A program made the position numbers and the translations under genes. 64,000 nucleotides of DNA from Gavia stellata. Taxonomy: Eukaryota > Chordata > Aves > Gaviiformes > Gaviidae. Location: NCBI RefSeq assembly GCF_030936135.1, contig NC_082606.1, forward strand, positions 5,403,255-5,467,254, given 5' to 3'. Every line of letters starts with the position of its first letter. Position 1 is the first letter of the stretch. Below are positions 63,698 to 64,000 of this stretch, piece after piece. Below the pieces are notes generated by a model. It did not search any database, had not been told where the DNA came from, and was given only the letters and a program-made list of their open reading frames with translations.

Positions 63698-64000
63698 CTG
63701 AAATTAATGGAGACGAAGACAATAACTTCAGTGCCACTGTGAGCTGCCATTCAAACAGGGTGATTTACAATCACGCTCCAAGCGTCAAATATGGAATGCG
63801 CATCGTAGAAAGCTGATTTTAGTACCATAATGTCATAAAACCACTGTAGTTTATGCCACTGAGAGCAAAATGTAAGTCAGAGCAAAAAAAAGTATTTAGC
63901 AGGATTATTCTGTTATGAAAGTAACTTGCTTAAGAAATGTGTAAGCAAAGCAGCTTCAAAACGGGATACTGTCCATACTGGGAACAAAACTAGCTGTCAC
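63698..64000 (-). other. TLN2: TLN2 intron (partial, runs off the window)
   Basis: Intronic sequence upstream of the first exon in view. I see no conserved coding segment, repeat or RNA gene in these 303 bases. A plus-strand open frame that crosses the exon is its antisense shadow. Confidence 0.85.

Overview
The window is vertebrate nuclear DNA, most likely from a bird. It holds the 3' end of one gene that can be identified with confidence, talin-2 (TLN2), on the minus strand. Six terminal coding exons lie between 63697 and 48107. Every junction has a GT-AG intron and the reading frame is continuous. Together they encode about the last 249 residues of the protein: the R13 / I/LWEQ (THATCH) actin-binding helical bundle and the C-terminal dimerisation helix. 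The avian assignment is an inference from short introns, an isolated CpG island, the absence of Alu or L1 sequence, and protein and miRNA sequence typical of TLN2. I cannot name the species.

Layout. (1) 63698-64000 is intron upstream of the first exon in view. (2) 48107-63697 contains the six TLN2 exons. The largest intron (57452-63572) hosts the microRNA gene mir-190a on the same strand as TLN2; both mature arms are intact, matching the known placement of mir-190a inside TLN2. (3) Below the stop codon, about 41380-48106 is AT-rich and reads as the TLN2 3' UTR. It starts with a roughly 70-nt pyrimidine tract (in the RNA sense) and has candidate polyadenylation signals near 43440 and 41395. 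(4) 18260-41378 is gene-poor intergenic DNA with microsatellites, a strong G-quadruplex motif, a C20T11 tract, two old MIR-like SINE fragments and a 113-bp local duplication. (5) About 17500-18250 is a CpG island with GC boxes and YY1-type motifs, about 30 kb downstream of TLN2, with no recognisable protein-coding gene attached. (6) 1-17490 has no gene I can recognise, though a few stretches have splice sites and open frames that could be exons of an unknown minus-strand transcript driven from the island.

In mammals the next gene downstream of TLN2 is TPM1. I looked for its alternative first exons and did not find them, so the island is not obviously the TPM1 promoter. How things fit together: TLN2 pre-mRNA would carry both the talin C-terminus and miR-190a. 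The most open question is what the orphan CpG island transcribes. Most long open frames here look like chance, with no recognisable family. I found no CRISPR array, prokaryotic system, intact transposon or endogenous retrovirus.
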